Source: Nitrococcus mobilis Nb-231 (GTDB lineage: Bacteria > Pseudomonadota > Gammaproteobacteria > Nitrococcales > Nitrococcaceae). From it: a stretch of DNA of 64,000 bases. Shown here piece after piece: positions 15,825-23,962 of this stretch (position 1 is the stretch's first letter; each line of letters starts with the position of its first letter). The notes beneath the pieces were generated by a model, which was not told where the DNA came from, ran no database searches, and saw only the letters and a list, made by a program, of their open reading frames with translations. Position numbers and translations under genes: made by a program. Location of the stretch: assembly GCF_000153205.1 (NCBI RefSeq), contig NZ_CH672427.1:2490342-2554341 (forward strand). Reading direction: 5' to 3'.

Positions 15825-16867
15825 GCGTGCCGCCGCTGGCGATCCTCACCACGGGGATGGTCACCGGCGTGGGGCTGAGCGCGCCCGCATCCTGCGCGGC
15901 CATTCGCTGCGCCATCGACAATTTCCAGGAGACCCGCTTCATGGACTCGGGCGGCGAGTGGATTCTCGGCTGCGAGATCCCCCTGGAGCAGCCGTGGCGC
16001 GGCCGCACCAAGCTCGTGAAGATGCTTAGTCTGGCGTTGCAGGAATGCCTGGACAGTGTCCCACGCCTGCTGGACCCCGCCTCGATACCACTGATCCTCG
16101 GAGTCGCCGAATCGATGCGCCCAGGGCGCATCGAGGGGTTGGACGATGCCCTGCTGCTCGAGGTGGAAGCGGAGCTCGGCGTACGCTTTCACCAGAGCTC
16201 GGCCGTCATCGCCGGCGGGCGGGTATCCGCTGTGCACGGACTCAAGCGGGCGCGCGAGCTGCTCACGGCCCGCGAATCAGACAAGGTGATCGTGGCCGGG
16301 GTGGATGGGCTTTTGACGGCCCCCGCCTTAGCGGTCCTGGAAGCCAGGGACCGCCTTCTGACCAGCCAGAACTCGGACGGCTTCATCCCCGGTGAAGCGG
16401 CGGCGGCAGCGGTTGTCGAGCTGGCGCGGCCGAGCCAGGATCCGCAGCTGCTCTGTGTGGGCCTGGGCTTCGGGAACGAGCCGGCCAGCGTGGAGGCCGA
16501 AGACCAGCCCCTGCGGGCGGACGGTCTGGTGCAGGCCATCCGCGGCGCGCTGGCCGAGGTCGGGACCACCCTTGCTGCCACGGACTTCCGCATCACGGAC
16601 GTCTCCGGCGAGCAGTACGGCTTCAAGGAGGCCGCGCTGTCGCTGAGCCGGATCTTGCGCGAGCGCAAGGAGGAATATGACCTTTGGCACCCGGCGGATT
16701 GCATTGGCGAGGTAGGTGCCGCCATTGGTCCGGCGATCCTGGGGGTCACTCACACCGCCACGGCGAAGGCCTATGCTCCGGGCAACAACGTGCTGACCCA
16801 CTTCGGCAACGACGACGGCCGCCGGGCCGCTGCCATCCTGACCTACCAGCCGGTGAAGGCCGCGTAA
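15821..16867 (+). CDS. Ketosynthase-fold protein lacking catalytic residues, T6SS-associated
   Basis: A 348-residue protein with the overall layout of a beta-ketoacyl synthase (thiolase fold), shorter than FabF (about 410). Recognisable pieces are LTTGMVTGVGLSAPAS at the N-terminus, SDKVIVAGVDGLL, DGFIPGEAAAAAVVE and HPADCIGEVGAAIG. The catalytic residues seem lost. The active-site Cys region reads SSAVIAGGRVSAVHG near residue 125. The first His motif is replaced by DVSGEQYGFKE near 260, and the second (normally GHTLGAAG) by CIGEVGAAIG near 294. Such proteins are known from DUF2169/DUF4150 loci but have no established role. The gene is coupled at both ends (ATGA and TAATG overlaps), suggesting a structural or chaperone role in cargo handling. 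Confidence 0.75.
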   Translation: MSVPPLAILTTGMVTGVGLSAPASCAAIRCAIDNFQETRFMDSGGEWILGCEIPLEQPWRGRTKLVKMLSLALQECLDSVPRLLDPASIPLILGVAESMRPGRIEGLDDALLLEVEAELGVRFHQSSAVIAGGRVSAVHGLKRARELLTARESDKVIVAGVDGLLTAPALAVLEARDRLLTSQNSDGFIPGEAAAAAVVELARPSQDPQLLCVGLGFGNEPASVEAEDQPLRADGLVQAIRGALAEVGTTLAATDFRITDVSGEQYGFKEAALSLSRILRERKEEYDLWHPADCIGEVGAAIGPAILGVTHTATAKAYAPGNNVLTHFGNDDGRRAAAILTYQPVKAA

Positions 16868-17844
16868 TGGCTAACGATGTATTTGCCAATGGCCGCGAGA
16901 TTTCCTGCAAGGCGGCGGATGGCAAGTCGATTTGCGCGTTTCCGGATGTCTGCATGACACCGCCGGAGAATCCCGCAACACCACCTGGGGTGCCAGTGCC
17001 GTACCCGAACACCGGTATGGCAACGGACACGACTAGCGGCAGCAAAAACGTCAAGATTTCCCAAAAGGAATTGATGCTGAAGAACAAATCATACTTCAAA
17101 AAAAGCACGGGGGATGAGGCGGGGAGTGCAGCCAAGAAAGGTGTTGTTACCAGCGTGAATCGCGGGAAGGTGTACTTCACCAGTTGGTCGATGGATGTGA
17201 AGGTTGAAGGAGAGAATGTCGTCCGGCATCTGGACCTGACGACCCACAATCACGCGTCGTTCCCATCCAATACCACACCTTGGCCATATGCGGACTCGTT
17301 GGCGTTTACGTCAGGGCCCTGTGCTGGGCTGAGTGACAAGTTCAAGCTGGTTCCGTACAAAGAAGACTCCGAAACCTATTCTTGTCCGGGCGGTACAGGT
17401 CACCATCTGATTCCCGGGCGCTGCATGCGCACGCGTACCACAAGCCTGAGTGGCGAGTCCTTGGCGAATCCGGCTTATCCCGAAGGCTGCTCTCACGACA
17501 AGGCTCCTTGTGTGTGCGTCGACAACGAGAATCAATACAGCGGTACGCATCGGGACTGTCATGCTATTTTCGACCCAGTGGAGTTTGAATGCGCGGAATC
17601 CGGCAAGCCTTTCACGTACGGTAAGGCTCGGGATACTGCTGCGAAGTCAGCTGCCGGAATCAACAATGGAAAGGAGCCTTCCGAGAATCAGTTGGATTGT
17701 CTGAAGCTTCAATTGGATAACTACTACAAAAATTGCTTGAAGAACAAGGACGGCAGCGTCCGTAAGTCAGCAAATCTCAATGCACAGGAGAGTCGTGCTG
17801 GTCTTGTGCTCGACAAGCTCAATTCCACCGGCGGGCTGGGTTAA
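16867..17844 (+). CDS. PAAR-like DUF4150 protein with predicted GHH/HNH nuclease tail (T6SS effector)
   Basis: Likely the cargo effector. The first ~140 of 325 residues form a DUF4150 PAAR-like tip: FANGREISCKAADG, FPDVCMTPPENPATPPGVPVPYPNTGM split around PENPATPPGVPVPYPNTG, and later the motif VYFTSWSMDVKVEG with HLDLTTHNHASFP. The C-terminal part carries GTGHHLIPGRCM (His179, His180) and GTHRDCHAIFD (His228, His232), with many cysteines between them (CSHDKAPCVCVD). This pattern resembles HNH/endonuclease VII toxins of the GHH or AHH type, so a metal-dependent DNase is inferred. The ATG at 16867 overlaps the stop of the previous gene by one base. The base composition is less GC-rich than the flanks, as often seen for exchangeable cargo. 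Identity of the toxin family is unproven. Confidence 0.72.
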   Translation: MANDVFANGREISCKAADGKSICAFPDVCMTPPENPATPPGVPVPYPNTGMATDTTSGSKNVKISQKELMLKNKSYFKKSTGDEAGSAAKKGVVTSVNRGKVYFTSWSMDVKVEGENVVRHLDLTTHNHASFPSNTTPWPYADSLAFTSGPCAGLSDKFKLVPYKEDSETYSCPGGTGHHLIPGRCMRTRTTSLSGESLANPAYPEGCSHDKAPCVCVDNENQYSGTHRDCHAIFDPVEFECAESGKPFTYGKARDTAAKSAAGINNGKEPSENQLDCLKLQLDNYYKNCLKNKDGSVRKSANLNAQESRAGLVLDKLNSTGGLG

Positions 17845-17865
17845 CGACAAAGGAGAGCGTGTCAG

Positions 17866-18786
17866 ATGGTGAGCACGCGTAAGAAGCCGGGCACCCTGTA
17901 TTTCACCGATGTTGCGCGATTGAGCGTGGGCGCAGTGGTTCTCACGGGAAACTACTACAGCCTGGAAGACAATAGCGAAGAACGGATTGCGCTGCTGTCG
18001 CTAACCAGCGGTCGCTGGGGCGGTATGGACCTCTCTGGCATAGCCCACGCTGTACGGTGCCGGGGTAAGTTGGACGATTGCCAGCGAGAATACCTGATCC
18101 TGGAGCGCAACCGCGGGCTCTACACTGTTACGCCGCCGTCGAACGTTCAGTTCGAGCGAATCGACACACATCGCCGAGGGTTCCTGATGGACCTAAGGTA
18201 CATTGGCGGCGCTTGGTATGCCGTGGGAGGAAACCACCAGATCTACCGTCAGGACGGCAGCGGCTGGCGGCCCTTTGACTACGGCGTCTACATTCCCGGC
18301 TCGGACGGCGAGGCCAAGATCCTGCTGAGCGTGGATGGCACCGCCAGTGACGACATCTACGCTGTGGGTATGAACGGTGTGGTGCTGCACTACGATGGCA
18401 TTTCCTGGAAGCGTATCGACGCCCCGACGAACTGCGGACTGCAGCGGGTCCTTTGCGTCGACCGGAACGAAATCTACGTATGTGGTTATGGAAACTGCGT
18501 CTACCGTGTCGAGGGCGGGATCTGGCATAACCTCATCAATGAGCCGAGCGAGACCGTGTATTGGGACATGGCGCTCTTCCGGGGCAACATTTTCGTGTGC
18601 ACCAAGGATACGTTGTTTCGCGTTCGGGGCGACGCACTGGAAGAGGTCAACATTCCGGTCGAGGGCCGGTTGAACTTCTATCGAATGGCGAGCGATGGCA
18701 ACGAGCTTTGGACCTGTGGAGGTGAGTGCCTGCTACGATTCGATGGCAGCCAGTGGGAGCGATACCAGTTTCCGGACAATCTATAG
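17866..18786 (+). CDS. Propeller-like repeat protein, candidate immunity protein
   Basis: I do not recognise a named family. The 306-residue protein has five or six repeats of about 40-45 residues, each with a strand such as WYAVGGNHQIY, DIYAVGMNGVVLHYDG, EIYVCGYGNCVYRV, NIFVCTKDTLFRV or LWTCGGECLLRFDG, followed by a W. This is the pattern of a beta-propeller. There is no signal peptide or membrane segment, so it is cytoplasmic. It begins 21 bp after the DUF4150 effector with an AAGGAG ribosome site, the usual place for an immunity gene, and a cytoplasmic site suits protection from a nuclease. Alternatives are an adaptor or a scaffold for the spike. Confidence 0.5.
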   Translation: MVSTRKKPGTLYFTDVARLSVGAVVLTGNYYSLEDNSEERIALLSLTSGRWGGMDLSGIAHAVRCRGKLDDCQREYLILERNRGLYTVTPPSNVQFERIDTHRRGFLMDLRYIGGAWYAVGGNHQIYRQDGSGWRPFDYGVYIPGSDGEAKILLSVDGTASDDIYAVGMNGVVLHYDGISWKRIDAPTNCGLQRVLCVDRNEIYVCGYGNCVYRVEGGIWHNLINEPSETVYWDMALFRGNIFVCTKDTLFRVRGDALEEVNIPVEGRLNFYRMASDGNELWTCGGECLLRFDGSQWERYQFPDNL

Positions 18787-18838
18787 TCACGCAACGCTAG
18801 GATGAAACGATATCGAGTGGTTGACGAGTAACTAAGAG

Positions 18839-20089
18839 ATGGATCGCCCTGTTATTTGGCACATCGTCGAGCAGCACGGTGAGGAAGCGGCGTTTCTGTG
18901 GCTGCTGCGGGATGCTGCGGTGGGTGCTCCTCACTACTCCCTCGTTGAGCTCGCTAGCCTCGACAATCGAATCGAAGCCCATTTCGACGGGCTGCGCATT
19001 GCCGGCGAAGCGGGTTGGAAGACTTGCGCGGCTGCACTGGCGCAGGAGGAGCCGGGTGAGGTTTTCTGTGCGGCGGTGTTGGCGTTGGAGGGCGGGGATA
19101 GAGACAAGATTCAGTCTGTCTACAATACGGTCGAGCTGGCCCCAGAAACCAGCAGGGGGCTAGTGGCGGCGTTCGGCTGGGTCAACCGCGCCTGGTGGCG
19201 GGGGGAGGTGCGGGATCTCTTGCATTCTGATGAGCTTCACTGGCGCCGCATCGGCCTTGCGGCCGCGGCGACGCATCGAGTGGATCCCGGGGCCGTGCTC
19301 ATAGAGTCCTTACAGGTGCAGGACGTGGAGCTGCGCGCGATGGCGCTGCGTGTGGCCGGAGTGCTGGGCCGCGTGGACTTCCTGCCCGCCATTGCGGCAC
19401 AGGTACAAAGCACGGATCCCGAGGTGCGCTTTCAGGCTGCCTGCTCGGCGGCGTTGCTCGGGGATCGCGGTGCGGCTCCGCGTGAGGCGTTGACATTTGT
19501 CGGCATGCAGCAGCCACGCCTTGCGGACAGGGCGCTCAAGGTGGCGCTGCGTGCGTTGCCGCTCAATGCGGCGTTGCCATGGGTTAATCAGCTTGTCCGA
19601 CAGCCCGAGGATCTGCGCCACGCGGTCTTGGCCTGTGGAATCATCGGTGAGCCTGGCTGCGTCCCATGGTTGCTCGAGCAGATGAGCGTACCGGAACTCG
19701 CCCGTGTGGCCGGCGAGTCTTTCGCCATGATCACGGGTGTTGATCTCGCCTATGAGGATCTCGAAGGGGAGTGGCCCAAGGGTTTCGAGGGAGGCCCGAC
19801 AGAGGACGCCGAGGATGAGAACGTGACGCTGGATGCGGACGAGGATCTGCCGTGGCCGGAGCCGAGGCTCATTGCCGATTGGTGGTCCCGCAGCCACGGT
19901 AGCTTTCGTTCAGGCCAGCGGTATCTGGTGGGTAAGCCGATCGGCGTCGAGCATTTGGAATGGGTGCTGCGTTACGGAATGCAGCGCCAACGCGAGGCGG
20001 CGGCACTGGAGCTGAAGCTGTTGCACCCCGCTGAGCCGCTGTTCGAGACGCGTGCGCCGGGGTTCCGTCAGCAACAAATGCTGGGGTGA
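18839..20089 (+). CDS. HEAT-like repeat protein (TIGR02270-type) of T6SS loci
   Basis: A 416-residue helical repeat protein, matching by its style the TIGR02270 family that accompanies DUF2169 and DUF4150 genes. The N-terminus (VIWHIVEQHGEEAAFLWLLR) is typical. HEAT-like helices follow: ELHWRRIGLAAAATHRVDPG, VELRAMALRVAGVLGRVDFL, DPEVRFQAACSAALLGDRGA. An acidic linker comes near residues 320-340 (ENVTLDADEDLPWPEPR). The C-terminal piece includes GQRYLVGKPIGVEHLEWVLR. It is the last gene of the cargo module, 52 bp after the propeller gene and 134 bp before tssA. The function is unknown; a scaffold for effector loading is inferred. Confidence 0.65.
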   Translation: MDRPVIWHIVEQHGEEAAFLWLLRDAAVGAPHYSLVELASLDNRIEAHFDGLRIAGEAGWKTCAAALAQEEPGEVFCAAVLALEGGDRDKIQSVYNTVELAPETSRGLVAAFGWVNRAWWRGEVRDLLHSDELHWRRIGLAAAATHRVDPGAVLIESLQVQDVELRAMALRVAGVLGRVDFLPAIAAQVQSTDPEVRFQAACSAALLGDRGAAPREALTFVGMQQPRLADRALKVALRALPLNAALPWVNQLVRQPEDLRHAVLACGIIGEPGCVPWLLEQMSVPELARVAGESFAMITGVDLAYEDLEGEWPKGFEGGPTEDAEDENVTLDADEDLPWPEPRLIADWWSRSHGSFRSGQRYLVGKPIGVEHLEWVLRYGMQRQREAAALELKLLHPAEPLFETRAPGFRQQQMLG

Positions 20090-20202
20090 TCCAGTGAGTG
20101 CCGGTTGGTAGTCGCTGCACGGCATCGTATTATTCGGAACCATTGTCTATACTCCAAACTTGAATTCGCCTTCATAGAAAGCAAGAATTTGCAAAGAAAG
20201 CT

Positions 20203-20223
20203 TCCGCTCCAAGCGGAGGGGGG
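20203..20223 (+). promoter_or_regulatory. Hairpin overlapping the tssA ribosome binding site
   Basis: TCCGCT (20203-20208) pairs with AGCGGA (20212-20217) across a three-base loop, and the right arm is the start of the Shine-Dalgarno stretch GGAGGGGGG directly before the tssA ATG. The hairpin could restrain translation of tssA. The upstream gap (20090-20202) has a TATACT at 20148-20153 but no good -35 hexamer, so the promoter of this operon remains uncertain. Confidence 0.4.
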
Positions 20224-21261
20224 ATGGTGGGGCTGGAGCGTTTTCTCGGGGATCTACCCGGAAACTCCCCCGGCGGGGTGGATCTGGCGGAGTCCGGCGA
20301 GCTGTTGCAGCTCGACCAGCTCTCCCGATGGTCCAATCCGCTCGATTCGGAAGGTAACCCTGCATCTGTAGACTGGGTGGCGGTGCGCCAAATGGCCACC
20401 GACTCGCTGGAGCGGAGTCGTGACTTGCGCGCTGCCGTCTATCTTGCCGGTGCGTTGCTGAAGACCGAAGGCATCGTTGCCTTTTGCGAGGCCATCGGGC
20501 TGCTTGGCGCTCTGGTAGAGTCTCACTGGGACGAAGTCTTCCCCGCGCTTGATGGGAACGACGCCACCGAACGCGCCAATGCGCTGTTCAACCTCACGAA
20601 CTTCCACAGAATCATTCAGCCGTTGCGGTATGCACCTCTGCTGGCAGACCCCGTAGCCGGGTCTTTCTCGCTACTCGATATCGAAATCACCGAGGGTAAG
20701 GCAGAGCTCCCTGCCGACTATCCGGGAGATCCTCCCACAAAAGCGGTTTTGTTGGGAGCGTTTCAGGCAATGGATCGGGCGAAGCTGCAAGCGCTCGATC
20801 AGGCGGTTGCGAGTGCGGTTGAAGACCTGGAGGGGATCGAGGGCTGCTTTCGTGAGCGGGTGGGCGTGACGGAGGCTCCCGACCTGACCCGCGTAAGACA
20901 GCCATTACAACAGATACAGGTCTTTGTCAGCGCGAGACTGCGCGCTGCTGACGATAACAGTGGCGCTGAGCAGGTACAATCAATCGAGGCCGAGGGGGGG
21001 GTGGAGTCCAGTATGCCATCGGTGACGACCGGTGCGTTCAACGGTGCAGTGCAATCTCGGCAGGACGCCGTTCGGGCGCTCGATGCAGTAATACGGTATT
21101 TCCGCACGCATGAGCCCTCGAGTCCAGTGCCGTTGTTGCTCGAACGTGCGAAACGCTTGGTCGACATGGATTTCGTGGCGATTCTCGAGGATATGGCGCC
21201 GGACGCACTCAATCAGGTGAGAACCATCAGCGGGCGCAGCGGCGAGACCGGCGATGAGTAG
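20224..21261 (+). CDS. tssA: T6SS protein TssA (short ImpA form)
   Basis: TssA primes the baseplate and caps the growing sheath. The protein is 345 residues. It has the ImpA N-terminal domain (SVDWVAVRQMATDSLERSRD, then LRAAVYLAGALLKTEG and GLLGALVESHWDEVFPAL) and a short C-terminal domain with the motif HEPSSPVPLLLERAKRLV and FVAILEDMAP, typical of the TssA1 branch. A very strong ribosome site (GGAGGGGGG) overlaps a small hairpin. It is the first gene of the sheath-baseplate operon; tssB follows after 56 bp. Confidence 0.92.
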   Translation: MVGLERFLGDLPGNSPGGVDLAESGELLQLDQLSRWSNPLDSEGNPASVDWVAVRQMATDSLERSRDLRAAVYLAGALLKTEGIVAFCEAIGLLGALVESHWDEVFPALDGNDATERANALFNLTNFHRIIQPLRYAPLLADPVAGSFSLLDIEITEGKAELPADYPGDPPTKAVLLGAFQAMDRAKLQALDQAVASAVEDLEGIEGCFRERVGVTEAPDLTRVRQPLQQIQVFVSARLRAADDNSGAEQVQSIEAEGGVESSMPSVTTGAFNGAVQSRQDAVRALDAVIRYFRTHEPSSPVPLLLERAKRLVDMDFVAILEDMAPDALNQVRTISGRSGETGDE

Positions 21262-21317
21262 ACAGTGCAGCGGTTCTCTGCGGTCTGCGGGCTGGATAAT
21301 CTAGCGGGAGGTCAACC

Positions 21318-21860
21318 GTGGTAAAGCCAAGTTCACAAAAGTTCATCGGGAAAAATCGGGCGCCTCGGGTGCAGATCGAATATGACACCGAGCTTTACGG
21401 GTCGATGAAGAAGATCCAGCTACCCTTTGTTATGGGGGTTTTATCGGACCTTGCGGGGGACAACGATGAGTCCCTGCCCGCGGTGGGAGAGCGCAAGCTG
21501 CTCGAGATCGACGTAGACAACTTCGATGAACGCATGCAGGCCTTGCAGCCGAAGCTTCACTACGCCGTGGAAAACAAGCTGACCGGAGAGGGGAGGCTTG
21601 AAGTGGATGTGAGCTTAGAGAGTATGGACGACTTCTCGCCCGCCGCCGTGGCGCGCAAGGTCGAGCCCCTGCGCCGGTTGTTGGAGGCGCGCCAGCAGCT
21701 GGCCAATCTGGTTACCTATATGGATGGCAAGGCCGGAGCCGAGGAACTAATCGCCAAGGTGCTCAACGACTCGGCCCTCCTCAAGTCGTTGGCGGCCAAG
21801 CCCAACGATGAAGCGGAAGAGAAGAGCAGGGAAAACGCGCAAGAGAAGAGTGAGGACTAA
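21318..21860 (+). CDS. tssB: T6SS contractile sheath small subunit TssB
   Basis: TssB (VipA) pairs with TssC to form the contractile sheath. The 180-residue protein starts at a GTG preceded by GGGAGGT. The family blocks are KFIGKNRAPRVQIEYDTEL, LPFVMGVLSDLAGD, KLLEIDVDNFDERM and the helix FSPAAVARKVEPLRRLLEAR, followed by LANLVTYMDGK. The C-terminal tail is charged and low in complexity (EEKSRENAQEKSED). tssC starts four bases after the stop, so the two sheath subunits are made together. Confidence 0.96.
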   Translation: MVKPSSQKFIGKNRAPRVQIEYDTELYGSMKKIQLPFVMGVLSDLAGDNDESLPAVGERKLLEIDVDNFDERMQALQPKLHYAVENKLTGEGRLEVDVSLESMDDFSPAAVARKVEPLRRLLEARQQLANLVTYMDGKAGAEELIAKVLNDSALLKSLAAKPNDEAEEKSRENAQEKSED

Positions 21861-21864
21861 GGCC

Positions 21865-23367
21865 GTGGCCGATACAGAAGAGCAGACCCAGCAGCAGCCG
21901 ACGGCGCAGGAGGAGGCCTTCTCTGCTGATGACTTCACGCAACTGTTGCACAAGGAGTTCCGGCCAAGGTCGGACCGTGCCCGTGAAGAGGTTGAGACGG
22001 CGGTCAAGACGCTGGCCGAGCAGGCGTTACGCGAAACCACTGTTATCTCCGATGACGCGAGCAGCACGATTAACGCGATCATTGCCGAAATCGATCATAA
22101 GCTGACGGAACAGATCAACGAGATCATTCATCATGACAAGTTCCAGCAACTCGAAGGAGCATGGCGTGGACTCCATTATCTGGTGAGCAACACCGAGTCC
22201 GACGAGATGCTCAAGATCCGCTTCATGTCCATCTCCAAGAAGGAGCTGCATAAGACGCTGCGTAAGTTCAAGGGAACGGCTTGGGATCAGAGTCCTCTGT
22301 TCAAGCGTATCTACGAGGAGGAGTACGGACAGTTTGGCGGCGAGCCGCTCGGTTGTCTGGCCGGTGATTACCATTTCGATCATGGTCCACAGGACGTAGA
22401 GCTGCTCTCCAACATGGCCCAAATCGCGGCCGCGGCGCATGCGCCGTTTATCGCCGGTGCGGCACCGTCGTTAATGCAGATGGAGTCCTGGCAGGAGCTG
22501 GCCAATCCGCGGGATCTGACGAAGATCTTCTCTACACCGGAGTACGCAGCCTGGCGTTCGCTGCGTGAGGCCGAAGACTCCAGATATATCGGCCTTGCGA
22601 TGCCGCGGTTTCTGGCCCGATTGCCGTACGGTGCCAAAACGGAGCCGGTAGAGGAGTTCGATTTCGAGGAGGATGTCACCGGTGCGGATCACAATAAATA
22701 CACATGGGCCAATTCCGTCTACAGCATGGCCGTCAACATCAACCGATCCTTCAAGGAGTACGGCTGGTGTTCACGCATTCGCGGCGTGGAATCCGGCGGT
22801 GCGGTCGAAGGGCTGCCTGTGCACACCTTCCCGAGCACTGACGGCGGTGTGGACATGAAGTGCCCGACCGAGATCGCGATCAGCGACCGCCGCGAAGCGG
22901 AGCTTGCAAAGAGCGGCCTGATGCCCCTCCTGCATCGGAAGAATACGGATATCGCTGCGTTTATCGGTGCTCAATCACTGCACAAGCCAGCCGAGTACGA
23001 CGACCCGGATGCCACGGCCAACGCCAAGCTTGGCGCGCGGCTACCGTATCTGTTTGCTACATGTCGGTTCGCTCACTATCTCAAGTGCATTGTCCGCGAC
23101 AAAATCGGCTCCTTTAAGGAACGTGATGACATGCAGCGCTTCCTGCAGGACTGGATTATGCAATACGTCACGGGGGATCCGCAGAATGCGGGCGAGGAGA
23201 CCAAGGCCAGGAAGCCGTTGGCCGCGGCGGAGGTGCGTGTAGAGGAGGATGAGGCCAATCCGGGCTACTACCGGTCGGTCTTCTATTTCAGACCGCACTA
23301 TCAGCTCGAAGGGTTGAAGGTATCGTTGCGGCTGGTTTCCAAGCTACCCTCTGTAAAGGGTCAATAA
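21865..23367 (+). CDS. tssC: T6SS contractile sheath large subunit TssC
   Basis: TssC (VipB) is the large sheath subunit. From the GTG at 21865 the protein has 500 residues, close to the usual 490-500; the open frame extends upstream into tssB, but that part is a basic shadow sequence. Typical blocks are present: FQQLEGAWRGLHYLV, FKRIYEEEYGQFGGEPLG, AHAPFIAGAAPSLM, GLAMPRFLARLPYG and the C-terminal GYYRSVFYFRPHYQLEGL. The ClpV recognition helix is expected at the N-terminus. A GTGAGG stretch lies 9-14 bases before the start codon. A 101 bp gap precedes hcp. Confidence 0.97.
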   Translation: MADTEEQTQQQPTAQEEAFSADDFTQLLHKEFRPRSDRAREEVETAVKTLAEQALRETTVISDDASSTINAIIAEIDHKLTEQINEIIHHDKFQQLEGAWRGLHYLVSNTESDEMLKIRFMSISKKELHKTLRKFKGTAWDQSPLFKRIYEEEYGQFGGEPLGCLAGDYHFDHGPQDVELLSNMAQIAAAAHAPFIAGAAPSLMQMESWQELANPRDLTKIFSTPEYAAWRSLREAEDSRYIGLAMPRFLARLPYGAKTEPVEEFDFEEDVTGADHNKYTWANSVYSMAVNINRSFKEYGWCSRIRGVESGGAVEGLPVHTFPSTDGGVDMKCPTEIAISDRREAELAKSGLMPLLHRKNTDIAAFIGAQSLHKPAEYDDPDATANAKLGARLPYLFATCRFAHYLKCIVRDKIGSFKERDDMQRFLQDWIMQYVTGDPQNAGEETKARKPLAAAEVRVEEDEANPGYYRSVFYFRPHYQLEGLKVSLRLVSKLPSVKGQ

Positions 23368-23468
23368 GCTATCGGGCTCCATGGCCATGATCGCCGAGGC
23401 ACCGCTGCGGTGTCGCAGAGGCCGGCTATGGTGGTAGCCAATGAGGCATCAAAATAAGGAGAACTCTG

Positions 23469-23948
23469 ATGTTAGACTGCTTCCTGGTAATAGATGAGAT
23501 CAAAGGCGAGTCCAAGGATTCCAAATATCCCGACGCGGTAGAGGTATTGGCCTGGTCATGGGGCGCGAGCCAGCAGGGTACCATGCACTTCGGTGGCGGT
23601 GGCGGCGCCGGTAAGGCGAGTTTTCAGGATATCTCCCTGACCAAGTACATCGACAAGTCTTCCACCGCCCTATGGAAGTTTCTGACCAACGGTAAGCACT
23701 TCGAGAAAGGCAAACTCGTCATACGCAAGGCTGGCGGTGAACAGCTCGAGTACCTCGTCCTCGAGATGTCGAAAATACTCGTCAGCAGCATCTCTACCGG
23801 CGGTAGCGGGGGCGAGGACCGGCTGACGGAAAATGTAAGCCTCAATTTTGCGGAATTCAAGATAACCTACACGCCCCAGAAGGACGATGGTGGCCCCGAT
23901 GCGGCCACCGATTTCGGCTGGAGCATTGAGAAGAACGCCGCGAAGTAA
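23469..23948 (+). CDS. hcp: T6SS inner tube protein Hcp (TssD)
   Basis: Hcp hexamers stack to form the inner tube that is expelled. The 159-residue protein begins MLDCFLVIDEIKGESKD, with the family features VEVLAWSWGASQQG, FQDISLTKYIDKSS and the C-terminal strand FAEFKITYTPQKDDG. No C-terminal effector extension is seen. The ribosome site AAGGAGA is good. The 101 bp leader after tssC contains a short hairpin (CACCG and CGGTG near 23400-23412), which may set the higher Hcp dosage, but no T tract. Confidence 0.96.
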   Translation: MLDCFLVIDEIKGESKDSKYPDAVEVLAWSWGASQQGTMHFGGGGGAGKASFQDISLTKYIDKSSTALWKFLTNGKHFEKGKLVIRKAGGEQLEYLVLEMSKILVSSISTGGSGGEDRLTENVSLNFAEFKITYTPQKDDGGPDAATDFGWSIEKNAAK

Positions 23949-23962
23949 GCGTTTTTTGCCGT

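Noticed and set aside
20090..20202. Sigma-54 promoter before tssA
   Set aside because: No GG-N10-GC pair with the flanking consensus was found; the TATACT at 20148 lacks a partner hexamer.
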